From contig CAKRWZ010000002.1 of assembly GCA_934418295.1 (NCBI GenBank), forward strand, positions 1 to 64,000: DNA of 64,000 nucleotides. Direction: 5' to 3'. The notes beneath the pieces were generated by a model. The model was given only the letters and a program-made list of their open reading frames with translations, was not told the origin of the DNA and ran no database searches. Positions 34,221-42,020 of the stretch are shown here, piece after piece; position 1 is the stretch's first letter; the number at the start of each line of letters is the position of its first letter. The translations under genes and the position numbers were made by a program. The DNA is from an uncultured Mediterraneibacter sp. Lineage in GTDB: Bacteria > Bacillota > Clostridia > Lachnospirales > Lachnospiraceae.

Positions 34221-34251
34221 AAAAGACCGATGGGGGAGCCATCGGTCTTTT
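34221..34251 (+). terminator. Strong intrinsic terminator
   Basis: Perfect 13-base stem AAAAGACCGATGG (34221-34233) with CCATCGGTCTTTT (34239-34251), loop GGGAG. Confidence 0.88.
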
Positions 34252-34362
34252 GAGGGGAGTATAAATAATTAATAAGGGGTTGTAGAAGTTACTCTTCTAC
34301 ACAAGCTAGTATAATATAGGAAAAGAAAAAAATCAAGGCAAAAAATAATGTTTTCTTTAAAG

Positions 34363-34382
34363 TTTTGAATGCTTTTGAATGC
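34363..34382 (+). repeat. Tandem 10-base repeat upstream of a small gene
   Basis: TTTTGAATGC occurs twice head to tail (34363-34372 and 34373-34382) in an A+T-rich leader. The spacing of one helical turn could suit a protein site; no role is known. The rest of 34252-34443 shows only a small hairpin (GTAGAAG-TTACT-CTTCTAC). Confidence 0.5.
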
Positions 34383-34443
34383 ATAAAATTTCTCCGAAGT
34401 GACAAAATAATTGTGCAGTAAATAATTGCAGGAGGAAAATTTT

Positions 34444-34608
34444 ATGAGTAAAAATGACAGCAATGAAAGAAACTTAAATTCATCTTATGCAGAGGTACGG
34501 GATAAAAATGCCGTTTCTAAAAACAGAGCGGCAAAAAGCGCTGCAGCAAAAAACAAGAACAGTCAGAATAAAAACATGGATTCTGATGCAGAAGATTGCG
34601 GAAGATAG
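34444..34608 (+). CDS. Small Lys/Asn/Ala-rich protein (54 residues)
   Basis: The ATG at 34444 has AGGAGG nine bases upstream, the best ribosome site of the area. The product starts MSKNDSNERNLNSS and continues with KNRAAKSAAAKNKNSQNKN, very polar, with a single Cys near the end. It is likely disordered or helical, resembling small basic nucleic-acid-binding or spore-type proteins only in composition. A hairpin follows about 45 bases downstream. The clear ribosome site is the main support; no family is recognised. Confidence 0.55.
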   Translation: MSKNDSNERNLNSSYAEVRDKNAVSKNRAAKSAAAKNKNSQNKNMDSDAEDCGR

Positions 34609-34653
34609 AATTTTAGGCGAAAAGATTGCAGGAAAAGACAGAAAATTTGTCGG

Positions 34654-34688
34654 GAAGGTGCGGCGGAAGAGGCTGTACCTTCTTTCAT
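34654..34688 (+). terminator. Probable terminator after the small gene
   Basis: GAAGGTGCGGC (34654-34664) pairs with GCTGTACCTTC (34672-34682), two G-U pairs, followed by a T-rich stretch. No other feature is seen in 34689-34818 apart from a short AGTAAG/CTTACT inverted repeat. Confidence 0.5.
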
Positions 34689-34818
34689 TTGTCACACAAA
34701 TCCGGAAGGCTGCATTACACTTGTGTAAGATGCAATTTGCCAGATGCAAAAACACGGAGGTTTCAAGAGAAGTGTTTGTGTGCAAAGCGAGTAAGTGTCA
34801 GCTTACTTGATTACATTC

Positions 34819-34847
34819 TTGCAATTTAAATAGGAGTATACTAAAAT
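34819..34847 (+). promoter_or_regulatory. Sigma-A promoter for the GGDEF-EAL gene
   Basis: TTGCAA (34819-34824), 17-base spacer, TAAAAT (34842-34847), about 70 bases before the start. Confidence 0.6.
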
Positions 34848-34918
34848 GGATATATCGTTTCGGCGTTTTGCACGAGTAAAGAGAAGAAAAAGCCGAAAGA
34901 GGGATGGAGGAAACACCA

Positions 34919-36547
34919 ATGGGTGAAAAGATATATACTAATCAGTCGATCAGCACTGTTATGAATGAGATCTTAAATGAGATCCGCGACTATTACGATT
35001 CAGATTATGCTTACTATGTGGAAAAAGATGCGGAAGAGATTCGGGTGATCTATGAGTGGTGTGCAGATGGATGGCCGGGGAAAAAGGAACAGATCCGGAT
35101 GTTGTCACCGGAAGAATACCCACGTTGGATGCGGCAGGATCTGGTGGATCTGAATGGATCAGATTACAGTATTTCCTGGGAAATGCCTGACGGGCGCAGC
35201 TGTGTCCTGGCAGTCACGGGGGTGCACCGCGGCGGATGCGGATTGGAGCTGCTTCAGACGATGGGTCCCTATGTCAGCCAGATCCTGGAAGTAAAGAAAA
35301 TGGAAAAAAGACAGGAGTATCTCAGCTACCATGACGAGTTGACAGGACTTCTGAACCGAAACAGTTATGTGGAATATATGGCACAGGAGGAGCAGAAGAA
35401 TGAATCACTGCAATCTCTGGGCGTTGTTTCTGTGGATGTAAACAGCCTTAAAAAGTTTAATCTGGAATTTGGTTATGAATACGGAGATGAGGTAGTAAAA
35501 AGAGTGGCCGAGCTGCTGGAAGATTATTTCAAAGGCTGTCAGGTCTTTCGTATGACAGGCGATGAATATCTGATTTTCAGCGAAGAGGTTTCTTACGACA
35601 GTTTTATGAAACAGATCCACAGCGTGAAAAAACGATTGGACAATATCAGCCTGGACCTGGTATCCATGGGATATGTCTGGGAAAAAGCGAAGATCAACGT
35701 GTCGGATTTGGTAAAAAGCGCAGAAGAGATGATGCGGAAAGAGAAGCAGGAGTATTATCGCAGGGAAAAGAAAGAGGATCACAGTCCGATCATCGAGAGA
35801 GACTTGCTGGAAGACATTGAAAAGGGGCGTTATATTGTTTGCCTGCAGCCGGAGTTTGACATCCAGACAGATATATTGTCCGGTGCAGAGGCCAGAGTGC
35901 GTTATCACCATGAGGACATGGGGATCATAGATCCAAAAAAATATCTGGATATTTTGGAACAGACAAAGCTTTCCGGCTATCTGGATGTTTACGTGTTTGA
36001 ACAGGTGTGTAAGACCCTGCAGAACTGGATGCAGAGAGAAGTGCAGCCGGTTCCGATTACGGTACGCTTGTCCGGCATCACCTTGCAAAAGGAAGGAATT
36101 GTAGAAGAGCTGATGAAATATGTCCGCGCATATCATGTGCCGACGGAATATCTTTTGATAGAAGTGGCAGAAGAAAGAGATTCATTAAATGCTTCTATGA
36201 TGGCAGAAGTGTGCGAGCAGATCCGGCGCAGCAACATCCGGGTGATCCTGGGAGATTTTGCCTCTGAGGAATCCAGCATGTCTGTACTCCAGAATATGGA
36301 GTTTGATGCCTTAAAGCTGGATCACAGCATTGTGGAAAATATTGTAGCCAACCGCCGGTGTCAGATAGTAGCAGAAGCTGTACTTCAAATCAGCCGTCAG
36401 CTGGGTACGCTGTTGATTGCCAGCGGAGTTGTAACACAGGATCAGTTGAATGTGTTAAAGGAGTTGGGATATGAGTATGCAGAAGGTGTTTTGTTCAATA
36501 AGCCGATTACCGTTGAAACCTTTGAAGTAAGATATCTGGATCAATAA
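34919..36547 (+). CDS. Degenerate GGDEF-EAL protein
   Basis: The start is ATG 34919, with GGAGG at 34906-34910; an ATG at 34904 overlaps that site. The 542 residues hold an N-terminal sensor-like domain (1-130), a GGDEF-type domain (about 140-270: SYHDELTGLLNRNSYVEYM) and an EAL-type domain (about 290-540). Key residues are changed. The GGDEF signature reads TGDEY (213-217). The EAL motif reads EAR (324-326). The usual Asn of SVNLS is Arg (TVRLSG), DDFG reads GDFA, and the late VAEGVE-type Glu segment reads LIASGVV. It probably neither makes nor cleaves c-di-GMP and may act as a binding or scaffold protein. No membrane segment is seen. Confidence 0.88.
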   Translation: MGEKIYTNQSISTVMNEILNEIRDYYDSDYAYYVEKDAEEIRVIYEWCADGWPGKKEQIRMLSPEEYPRWMRQDLVDLNGSDYSISWEMPDGRSCVLAVTGVHRGGCGLELLQTMGPYVSQILEVKKMEKRQEYLSYHDELTGLLNRNSYVEYMAQEEQKNESLQSLGVVSVDVNSLKKFNLEFGYEYGDEVVKRVAELLEDYFKGCQVFRMTGDEYLIFSEEVSYDSFMKQIHSVKKRLDNISLDLVSMGYVWEKAKINVSDLVKSAEEMMRKEKQEYYRREKKEDHSPIIERDLLEDIEKGRYIVCLQPEFDIQTDILSGAEARVRYHHEDMGIIDPKKYLDILEQTKLSGYLDVYVFEQVCKTLQNWMQREVQPVPITVRLSGITLQKEGIVEELMKYVRAYHVPTEYLLIEVAEERDSLNASMMAEVCEQIRRSNIRVILGDFASEESSMSVLQNMEFDALKLDHSIVENIVANRRCQIVAEAVLQISRQLGTLLIASGVVTQDQLNVLKELGYEYAEGVLFNKPITVETFEVRYLDQ

Positions 36548-36600
36548 CCGATTGAGGGACTGCCCAGAAGATTCACAGGAGACAGTGCAGGAGGACAGAT

Positions 36601-37425
36601 ATGCAGGAACAGAGAAGACAGGAAGCAAGAAAGAGAGCACAGATGAAGAAAAAGCTTTATCGGGCATGCAAGGCGGCCGGGATAATGGGTGTGGTTGCGG
36701 GATTGCTGATCGGAGCAATCGCCGTGTTTATCCTGATGCAGTGGAAAGCGGGAAAAGCGGCAGATACATATACAAAAAATCTCCAAAAGGAGAAAGATAA
36801 AACGGAGTCCTTGCAAAAAGAGCTGGGTCAGACGACAGAGGGGAAAAAGGCAAAGCTAAAAGACGCAGACTGGAATCTGCTGCTGGTGGGAAAGGAGTAT
36901 CCTTTGGACGAAGGCTTTAAAGTAAAGCTGGAGACGGTGGAAGAGGAGTTTCAATTGGATTACCGTGTGACAGAATCAGCAAAGAAGATGCTGGAGGCTG
37001 CCCGGGCGGAGGAATTGAACCCTGTGATTACGTCTGCGTATCTGGATAATGAGCAGCAGAAGAAGCTGTTCAACACCCAGATGGAACTGGAGACGGAAAG
37101 CGGTCTGAGTTATCTGGATGCCTACGAGGCGACATTGAAATCTGTGGCGCTGCCGGGGGCGGGAGAGCACGCAACCGGATTGGCATTGGATATTGTCTCC
37201 GGTGACTATCAGAATCTGGACGAAAAGCAGGCGAACACGAAAGAAAACAAGTGGCTGCAGGAGCATTGCGCAGAATATGGGTTCATCTTGCGTTATCCGT
37301 CCGGAAAAGAGGATGTGACGGGACGCAATTATGAAGCCTGGCATTTCCGGTATGTAGGCACAGAGGCGGCACAGGAGATCGTAAAGCAGGGAATCACGCT
37401 GGAAGAGTACGTCTTAGGACAATAA
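36601..37425 (+). CDS. D-alanyl-D-alanine carboxypeptidase, VanY/M15B family
   Basis: A membrane-anchored zinc carboxypeptidase that trims the terminal D-Ala of stem peptides. The 274 residues have a basic N-terminus, one membrane helix (about 28-48), a coiled-coil stretch (KEKDKTESLQKELGQ) and the M15 domain. The zinc ligands lie in GEHATGLALDIVS (His, Asp) and YEAWHFRYVG (Glu, His). No van regulators or ligases are nearby, so it is a housekeeping wall enzyme. It lies 53 bases after the GGDEF-EAL gene and may share its transcript. AGGAGG precedes the ATG. Confidence 0.9.
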   Translation: MQEQRRQEARKRAQMKKKLYRACKAAGIMGVVAGLLIGAIAVFILMQWKAGKAADTYTKNLQKEKDKTESLQKELGQTTEGKKAKLKDADWNLLLVGKEYPLDEGFKVKLETVEEEFQLDYRVTESAKKMLEAARAEELNPVITSAYLDNEQQKKLFNTQMELETESGLSYLDAYEATLKSVALPGAGEHATGLALDIVSGDYQNLDEKQANTKENKWLQEHCAEYGFILRYPSGKEDVTGRNYEAWHFRYVGTEAAQEIVKQGITLEEYVLGQ

Positions 37426-37446
37426 AGCTTGCAAAAAAGTCAAAAA

Positions 37447-38883
37447 TCAAATGTTGACCTGCATATCGGTCTGCATTCCGGACAGTTCCTGATAGAGATG
37501 CTTAGCGTAGCTGTCGGTCATGCCACAGATATAATCGGTAACCAGAAGGAGCCGAAGGTACAGCTTTTCGGCATCGGACTTTCCGGCAGAATGGAAACGG
37601 TAAGCGGTTTTGTAATTGTCGGAGATCAAGGAAATAAACCGCAGGTCGATGGTGTTTGGCGGCGTGTCGGTGTCATAATAAAGGATGGCCGGAACGAATT
37701 TGTCCAGCAGAAAATTGAGAACCACAGCCTCCACCATTTCCATTTTATAGATGGTGCTGGATGCAAAAATACGGCGGTATGCCATATCCCCCAAAAGATC
37801 CATTAAGGCTTCGCCTTCGGTCTGGTAAAACAGATCGTGGATCCAGGTGCCTGCCATGATTTCCGGATAGTGGGAGGTAAAGCCCTTTGTGGCACAGTGG
37901 ATCAGGAAGGACTGGGCACGGACGATCCAGTTTTTTAAAGCGTAAGCCTCCGGATCCCGCACCTGCTTATCCAGGCCTTGCTGATAGAGTGCCTGAAGCT
38001 TGTCCATAGGTTGGAATTCCGGATTCGGGAAACAGGTTTGCAGTGCTTCCAACTCCCGGAGCAGTGTGTGATAGGAATAGAAGCCTTTGACGAATCCGTC
38101 TTCGATATCTGCAGTTTTATAAGCAAGATCATCGGCGGCCTCCAAAACAAAAGCCAGAGGATGTCGGTTCGCCTTGGCACCGGTGGTTTCTGTAATCTTT
38201 TGAAAAAGAGCGCGGTCAGCAAAATAGTAGCCGGTTTTGTGCAATTTGATATCCGGTGCCTCCGGCTGGATCTCGGCGGAAGAAACCGGGTATTTGATGA
38301 TGGTATTTAAGAGAGCAAAGGTCAGGTTCATACCGTTTTCATCCACCAGATAATGCAGCTTTGTGACCAGGCGGAACGCCTGGGCATTTCCTTCAAAATG
38401 ATAAAAATCGTGAAGCATCTGCGCTGACAGAAGCTCTGTGACAGGTGTTCCGTCAAAGGTCATGAGGGGAAGATGCGCCTGGAACCATTCCCGGATCGCG
38501 ATCTCTCCAAAATGTCCGAAAGGCGGATTGCCGATATCGTGAATGAGTCCGGCACATTGTAAAATATTGCAAATATCTTCTTTCATGCGAGGGGTAAAAC
38601 CCGGATCCTGTCGACAGGTCAGGATATGCTCCCCGATGTTTTGTCCCAAAGATTTTGCAAAGGAAGACACCTCCAGAGAGTGGGTCAGCCGTGTGCGGAC
38701 AAAATCGCTTTTATCCAGCGGAAAGACCTGGGTTTTGTCCTGTAAGCGCCGAAAAGAGGCGCTTCCGATGATTCGGTGATAATCCTTTTCAAATGCGCTG
38801 CGGAGATCGCCTGGAGAAGGCATGGTGCCTGAGGTGGGTGTCTGGCGGATCCGCTCGGCCGAAAGCAGGGAATTCCAATCCAT
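37447..38883 (-). CDS. dgt: Deoxyguanosinetriphosphate triphosphohydrolase (dGTPase)
   Basis: Splits dNTPs (classically dGTP) to the nucleoside and triphosphate, so adjusts nucleotide pools. The 478 residues carry the HD-domain metal ligands in RTRLTHSLEVSSFA (His) and CAGLIHDIGNPPFGHFGE (His-Asp), plus ASFRRLQDKTQVFPL near the start and ALEAADDLAYKTADIEDG-like AADDLAYKTADIED further on. It is convergent with the VanY gene (21-base gap, no terminator). Substrate range within the family cannot be read. Confidence 0.93.
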   Translation of the reverse strand: MDWNSLLSAERIRQTPTSGTMPSPGDLRSAFEKDYHRIIGSASFRRLQDKTQVFPLDKSDFVRTRLTHSLEVSSFAKSLGQNIGEHILTCRQDPGFTPRMKEDICNILQCAGLIHDIGNPPFGHFGEIAIREWFQAHLPLMTFDGTPVTELLSAQMLHDFYHFEGNAQAFRLVTKLHYLVDENGMNLTFALLNTIIKYPVSSAEIQPEAPDIKLHKTGYYFADRALFQKITETTGAKANRHPLAFVLEAADDLAYKTADIEDGFVKGFYSYHTLLRELEALQTCFPNPEFQPMDKLQALYQQGLDKQVRDPEAYALKNWIVRAQSFLIHCATKGFTSHYPEIMAGTWIHDLFYQTEGEALMDLLGDMAYRRIFASSTIYKMEMVEAVVLNFLLDKFVPAILYYDTDTPPNTIDLRFISLISDNYKTAYRFHSAGKSDAEKLYLRLLLVTDYICGMTDSYAKHLYQELSGMQTDMQVNI

Positions 38884-38928
38884 AGTAATAAATAGTCCTT
38901 TCTTGAAATGAATTGTAAAAAGCGGGGA

Positions 38929-39723
38929 TCAGTCCAGATAGATCGGCGGTTCGTATTTTTTGCCGAGCAACGCTTTTTTCCGTTCCTGATAGCCCAGGAA
39001 TGCCCATTCGGTCATATCGGTCCAGCCGTGCTTGGAGCGGTCATAGACCTGTACGTAACCGATGCGCTTCGGGTGCATACGGACGCTGTTGGATTGGTAT
39101 TCGTGGCCGGTATAAGGGTTGGTCTCACCGAGGGTTAAATCTTCCTTTTCATCATCTCGGTGAAGGATCGGTTCAAAATCGCTGTTGCTGCCGGAATCAG
39201 AACCGGAATCTTCGTCTTCCAGATCCTCTTCAAATTCCTCTTGTAAAATTTCATCATCGGTCAGCTCTTTTTGGATGGTTTCCGCAGGAATCTCACCGGT
39301 TTCCATTTTGGTCAGCTCCTGATGGATGTCATAAAGCTCTCCGATGGTAATGTCTCGTTCCTCTTCCGGAATTGTGTCGGTATTTGGCGTGTCGTTTGTT
39401 TCGGCGTTTACAGGAGCTGCCGGCGTTGCAGCCGAAACAGTTGCTGCAGCAGGGCTGAAGGCTGCTTCAGGCGCTTTTGCGGCAACGGAAAAAGACGGAT
39501 CTGCTCCGGCCATAATATCAAGTGTAAAAGGGCATTCCAGGATCTGGGCGATCATACGCATATCCTGCTCCTGAAAATTGTCACGTCCCAGACGCTGTGT
39601 CAGATTCTGACGAGACATTTTTTTCCCTGTTATCTGTTCGATTTTCTCTGCTAATTCTTTAATCGTCATGCCCTTTCGGCTCAGTACGATCTTGACTTGT
39701 TCTCCAAAGGTGAGATATCCCAT
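38929..39723 (-). CDS. Helix-turn-helix protein with acidic linker, function unknown
   Basis: The 264 residues begin with an XRE-like DNA-binding domain (about 5-65: FGEQVKIVLSRKGMTIKEL, MSRQNLTQRL). An Ala/Pro-rich linker follows (FSPAAATVSAATPAAP), then a strongly acidic stretch (EEEFEEDLEDEDSGSDSG region) and a conserved-looking C-terminal segment (NPYTGHEYQSNSVRMHP, GWTDMTEWAFLGYQERKKAL). AAGGAGG precedes the ATG. A near-perfect 23-base palindrome lies in its leader and could be its own operator. I do not know a characterised homologue. Confidence 0.8.
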   Translation of the reverse strand: MGYLTFGEQVKIVLSRKGMTIKELAEKIEQITGKKMSRQNLTQRLGRDNFQEQDMRMIAQILECPFTLDIMAGADPSFSVAAKAPEAAFSPAAATVSAATPAAPVNAETNDTPNTDTIPEEERDITIGELYDIHQELTKMETGEIPAETIQKELTDDEILQEEFEEDLEDEDSGSDSGSNSDFEPILHRDDEKEDLTLGETNPYTGHEYQSNSVRMHPKRIGYVQVYDRSKHGWTDMTEWAFLGYQERKKALLGKKYEPPIYLD

Positions 39724-39751
39724 AAGTTAAAAACCTCCTTATTAGTTATAT

Positions 39752-39774
39752 ATGAAACAAAATAATTGCTTCAT
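39752..39774. promoter_or_regulatory. 23-base palindrome, candidate operator
   Basis: ATGAAACAA (39752-39760), five bases, TTGCTTCAT (39766-39774). The arms match at eight of nine positions. It lies between the promoter (39800-39828) and the HTH gene. Confidence 0.55.
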
Positions 39775-39799
39775 AAATTCATTATTTTCTCCCAAAATT

Positions 39800-39828
39800 A
39801 TTTTATCAAAAGGAAAAACATTCGTCAA
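39800..39828 (-). promoter_or_regulatory. Sigma-A promoter for the HTH gene
   Basis: Minus strand TTGACG (39828-39823), 17-base spacer, TAAAAT (39805-39800). Confidence 0.8.
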
Positions 39829-39849
39829 TAAAGAAAACAGAAAGAAATA

Positions 39850-39884
39850 CTGCCGCATCACGAAAAAAGAAGGTGATGCGGCAG
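39850..39884 (-). terminator. Terminator after the anti-sigma gene
   Basis: CTGCCGCATCAC (39850-39861) and GTGATGCGGCAG (39873-39884) form a perfect 12-base stem. On the minus strand a T-rich stretch follows. Confidence 0.8.
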
Positions 39885-39906
39885 CTGTTACAGGCTGTCG
39901 GAGATT

Positions 39907-41412
39907 TTACCGGCGGATATCAACATAGCCGATGTGCTGCGGTGTGAGTTCTTCCGTACCGTTATAAAGGTTAAGATAAAGCTTATCAAGTTCGTCGGCG
40001 TTGACTAATTTCCCGATATGGATGATTTTTGTCTCGCCCGGCTTCAGAGAGGAAATGTAATTTTTCCCGCTTCCCTTTGAGGAATCTGTTATGTCATAGT
40101 AATCCATTTCGGCATCGAAAGCGTATCCGCTGTCTATAATCGTGTCTGTGTCGTCGTTTCCGTCTTCTGCGGCCCGGTCGTAAAAGACGTATTTTCCGTC
40201 TTTTTTGATCACGGATTCAAAACGGGCATAGTAGCAGATGTCGCTTAGATCATATTTTCCGGTGTTGGTGAATTCCACTGTGAGGTAAACCAGTTTCAAA
40301 GGAACTTCTTCAGTATAAAGGGTTTTGTCTAATGTGTGGATCCCGTCGCCGGACTGGATGTACTGGATCCGGTTTTTCACCAGCTTTCCGTCAGAGTCTG
40401 TTGCTGCCAGGAGCCGATCGTCCATATAAGTCTTGTCCAAAAGCGAGAGGTCATCGGCCACCTGCACCTTTGAAACCTTTGCATGGATGGAGTCGTCTGC
40501 TGTGGAAAGCTCATTTGGTTTTGCGGAAGAGGTGAGGGTAAACCAAAGCGGAAAATCCTCTCCGACCTTGTGGGAGCCTTTGACGCTCGTGTTCAATAAT
40601 TTGGAAGCAGCTTTTTCTTCTTTAGCCAGATCTGCTGTATCGCTTCCTTTTTCAGGGTTGGCATTTTCGAAATTGTTGAGCATATCACTCCAGCAAACCT
40701 GTTCGCTGAGACTCTGGGTTTTCCCGGTAGGAGAAACCTTCAGATTTTGTGCGATTTTCAAAGCGTCTTCTTTGGAAATATCAGCGCCGAGATTTATTTC
40801 CAGGATCTGCCAATATTCAGGATAGGATATATAAATTTTTTTGTCGAATACGATATCCTGACCGTTAGATTTCCGGTTAAACTCAAGATAAAGTGCATTC
40901 TGACCGTTTATTTCCACTTCTTCAGAGCTGGTCACATGGGTGTCTGCCAAAGGAAGCGTGTCCGATGAAAACGAGGTGTCCATAGCGAAGATGAACATGG
41001 AGAGCCCGCCCTGGTTTGGGGTGGAAGAAAAAGAATATTTGTCGGAGCCGTCCTGTGCTTTTTGCATTCCCTCCGGAAGATAGGCCGGTGTAACGGAAAG
41101 TACCGGTATCTGCTCGGGTGCAGATGTGTTTTCTGTCACTCCGTTGATCTTCAGACCATAGTTTCCTTCTTTTTGTGTATACCATTTATAAATTTGGGAG
41201 CCGGCAAAGGCGGTGGCGCCTACAGTCAATACCGCTGCCAGGGTAAAAGCTGCGGTTTTCTTCCAGGATCTTTTTACGAAAATGACCTTTTTTGTGTCGG
41301 AGGAAGACGTGCCGGAAGTGGCCTTCATCTGTTCCTCGACGGTTTGCAGGATCCGGTCATGGATCATTTTTGGTGTTTTGGGATATTCATCCTTCAGCTG
41401 TTCTAATTTCAT
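39907..41412 (-). CDS. Membrane anti-sigma-factor-like protein
   Basis: The start is set at the ATG ending at 41412, seven bases after AAGGAGG; an ATG at 41430 overlaps that site. The 501 residues have a short cytoplasmic N-terminus (about 1-50: LEQLKDEYPKTPKMIHDRIL), one membrane helix (about 54-73: TAAFTLAAVLTVGATAFAG) and a large extracellular region. The outer part has YLPEGMQKAQDGSDKYSFSS-type strands as in DUF4367/DUF4179 proteins. It overlaps the ECF sigma gene by 26 bases. The layout is that of a transmembrane anti-sigma factor that releases its sigma on an envelope signal. The signal is unknown. Confidence 0.82.
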   Translation of the reverse strand: MKLEQLKDEYPKTPKMIHDRILQTVEEQMKATSGTSSSDTKKVIFVKRSWKKTAAFTLAAVLTVGATAFAGSQIYKWYTQKEGNYGLKINGVTENTSAPEQIPVLSVTPAYLPEGMQKAQDGSDKYSFSSTPNQGGLSMFIFAMDTSFSSDTLPLADTHVTSSEEVEINGQNALYLEFNRKSNGQDIVFDKKIYISYPEYWQILEINLGADISKEDALKIAQNLKVSPTGKTQSLSEQVCWSDMLNNFENANPEKGSDTADLAKEEKAASKLLNTSVKGSHKVGEDFPLWFTLTSSAKPNELSTADDSIHAKVSKVQVADDLSLLDKTYMDDRLLAATDSDGKLVKNRIQYIQSGDGIHTLDKTLYTEEVPLKLVYLTVEFTNTGKYDLSDICYYARFESVIKKDGKYVFYDRAAEDGNDDTDTIIDSGYAFDAEMDYYDITDSSKGSGKNYISSLKPGETKIIHIGKLVNADELDKLYLNLYNGTEELTPQHIGYVDIRR

Positions 41413-41887
41413 AGGTATTTCCTCCTTCATCCTTCAGCAGGGTTTTCAACTGGATTCTGGCCCGGTATAACCGGTTTTTTATACTGCTCTCCGTGGTGTC
41501 TTCAATTGCTGCGATCTCCCGGATGCTGAAGCCCTCCACATAATAGAGGATGACTGCAAGCTGCAGGGAGGCGGGCAATTTAGAAACGGCCTGATAAAGA
41601 TCAGAGTAATCAGCAGGTTCATAGCTTTTTGTTTCAGAGATTGTTTCCAATGTTACCATTTTCTTCTCTTTCCGCATGATGGAATAGCATTCATTCATCA
41701 GAATCCGTATCAGCCAGGTTTTAGCGAAGGTGTCGTTTTTTAAAGAGTCCCGTTTGGTAAAGGCTTTGACGATCGCTTCCTGGATGGCGTCTGCACAGTC
41801 CGCATCGTTGCAAAGCAGCGATTTTGCGGTGTGGTACATCAGCGTCTCTGATGAAAGAATCAAATTTCCGAGTTCTTCTTTTGTCAT
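41387..41887 (-). CDS. ECF-type RNA polymerase sigma factor
   Basis: A 166-residue sigma factor with region 2 (about 10-75: SLLCNDADCADAIQEAIVKAF, read as DADCADAIQEAIVKAF; KTWLIRILMNECYSIMRK) and region 4 (about 100-155: LPASLQLAVILYYVEGFSIREI, read as LQLAVILYYVEGFSIREI; TESSIKNRLYRARIQL). Regions 1 and 3 are absent, as expected for ECF factors. It overlaps the membrane anti-sigma gene. AAAGGTAA precedes the ATG. I could not find a convincing autoregulatory -35/-10 pair upstream. Confidence 0.93.
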   Translation of the reverse strand: MTKEELGNLILSSETLMYHTAKSLLCNDADCADAIQEAIVKAFTKRDSLKNDTFAKTWLIRILMNECYSIMRKEKKMVTLETISETKSYEPADYSDLYQAVSKLPASLQLAVILYYVEGFSIREIAAIEDTTESSIKNRLYRARIQLKTLLKDEGGNTYEIRTAEG

Positions 41888-42020
41888 AGTAAATTACCTT
41901 TCCGCCGGCTGGATTTTTTGTAGTTACGTTTATTAGATGCCACAGAGTGGTGTTTGGTCTCATAATAAATAAAAAATGTTTATCTCCAGTATAGCGGAAA
42001 GGAAAACGGAAAAGAAAGTC

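Noticed and set aside
36601..37425. Vancomycin-resistance cluster (VanY here, VanW at 48242)
   Set aside because: No vanH, vanX, D-Ala-D-Lac/Ser ligase or VanRS pair is nearby; both families occur widely as housekeeping envelope proteins.
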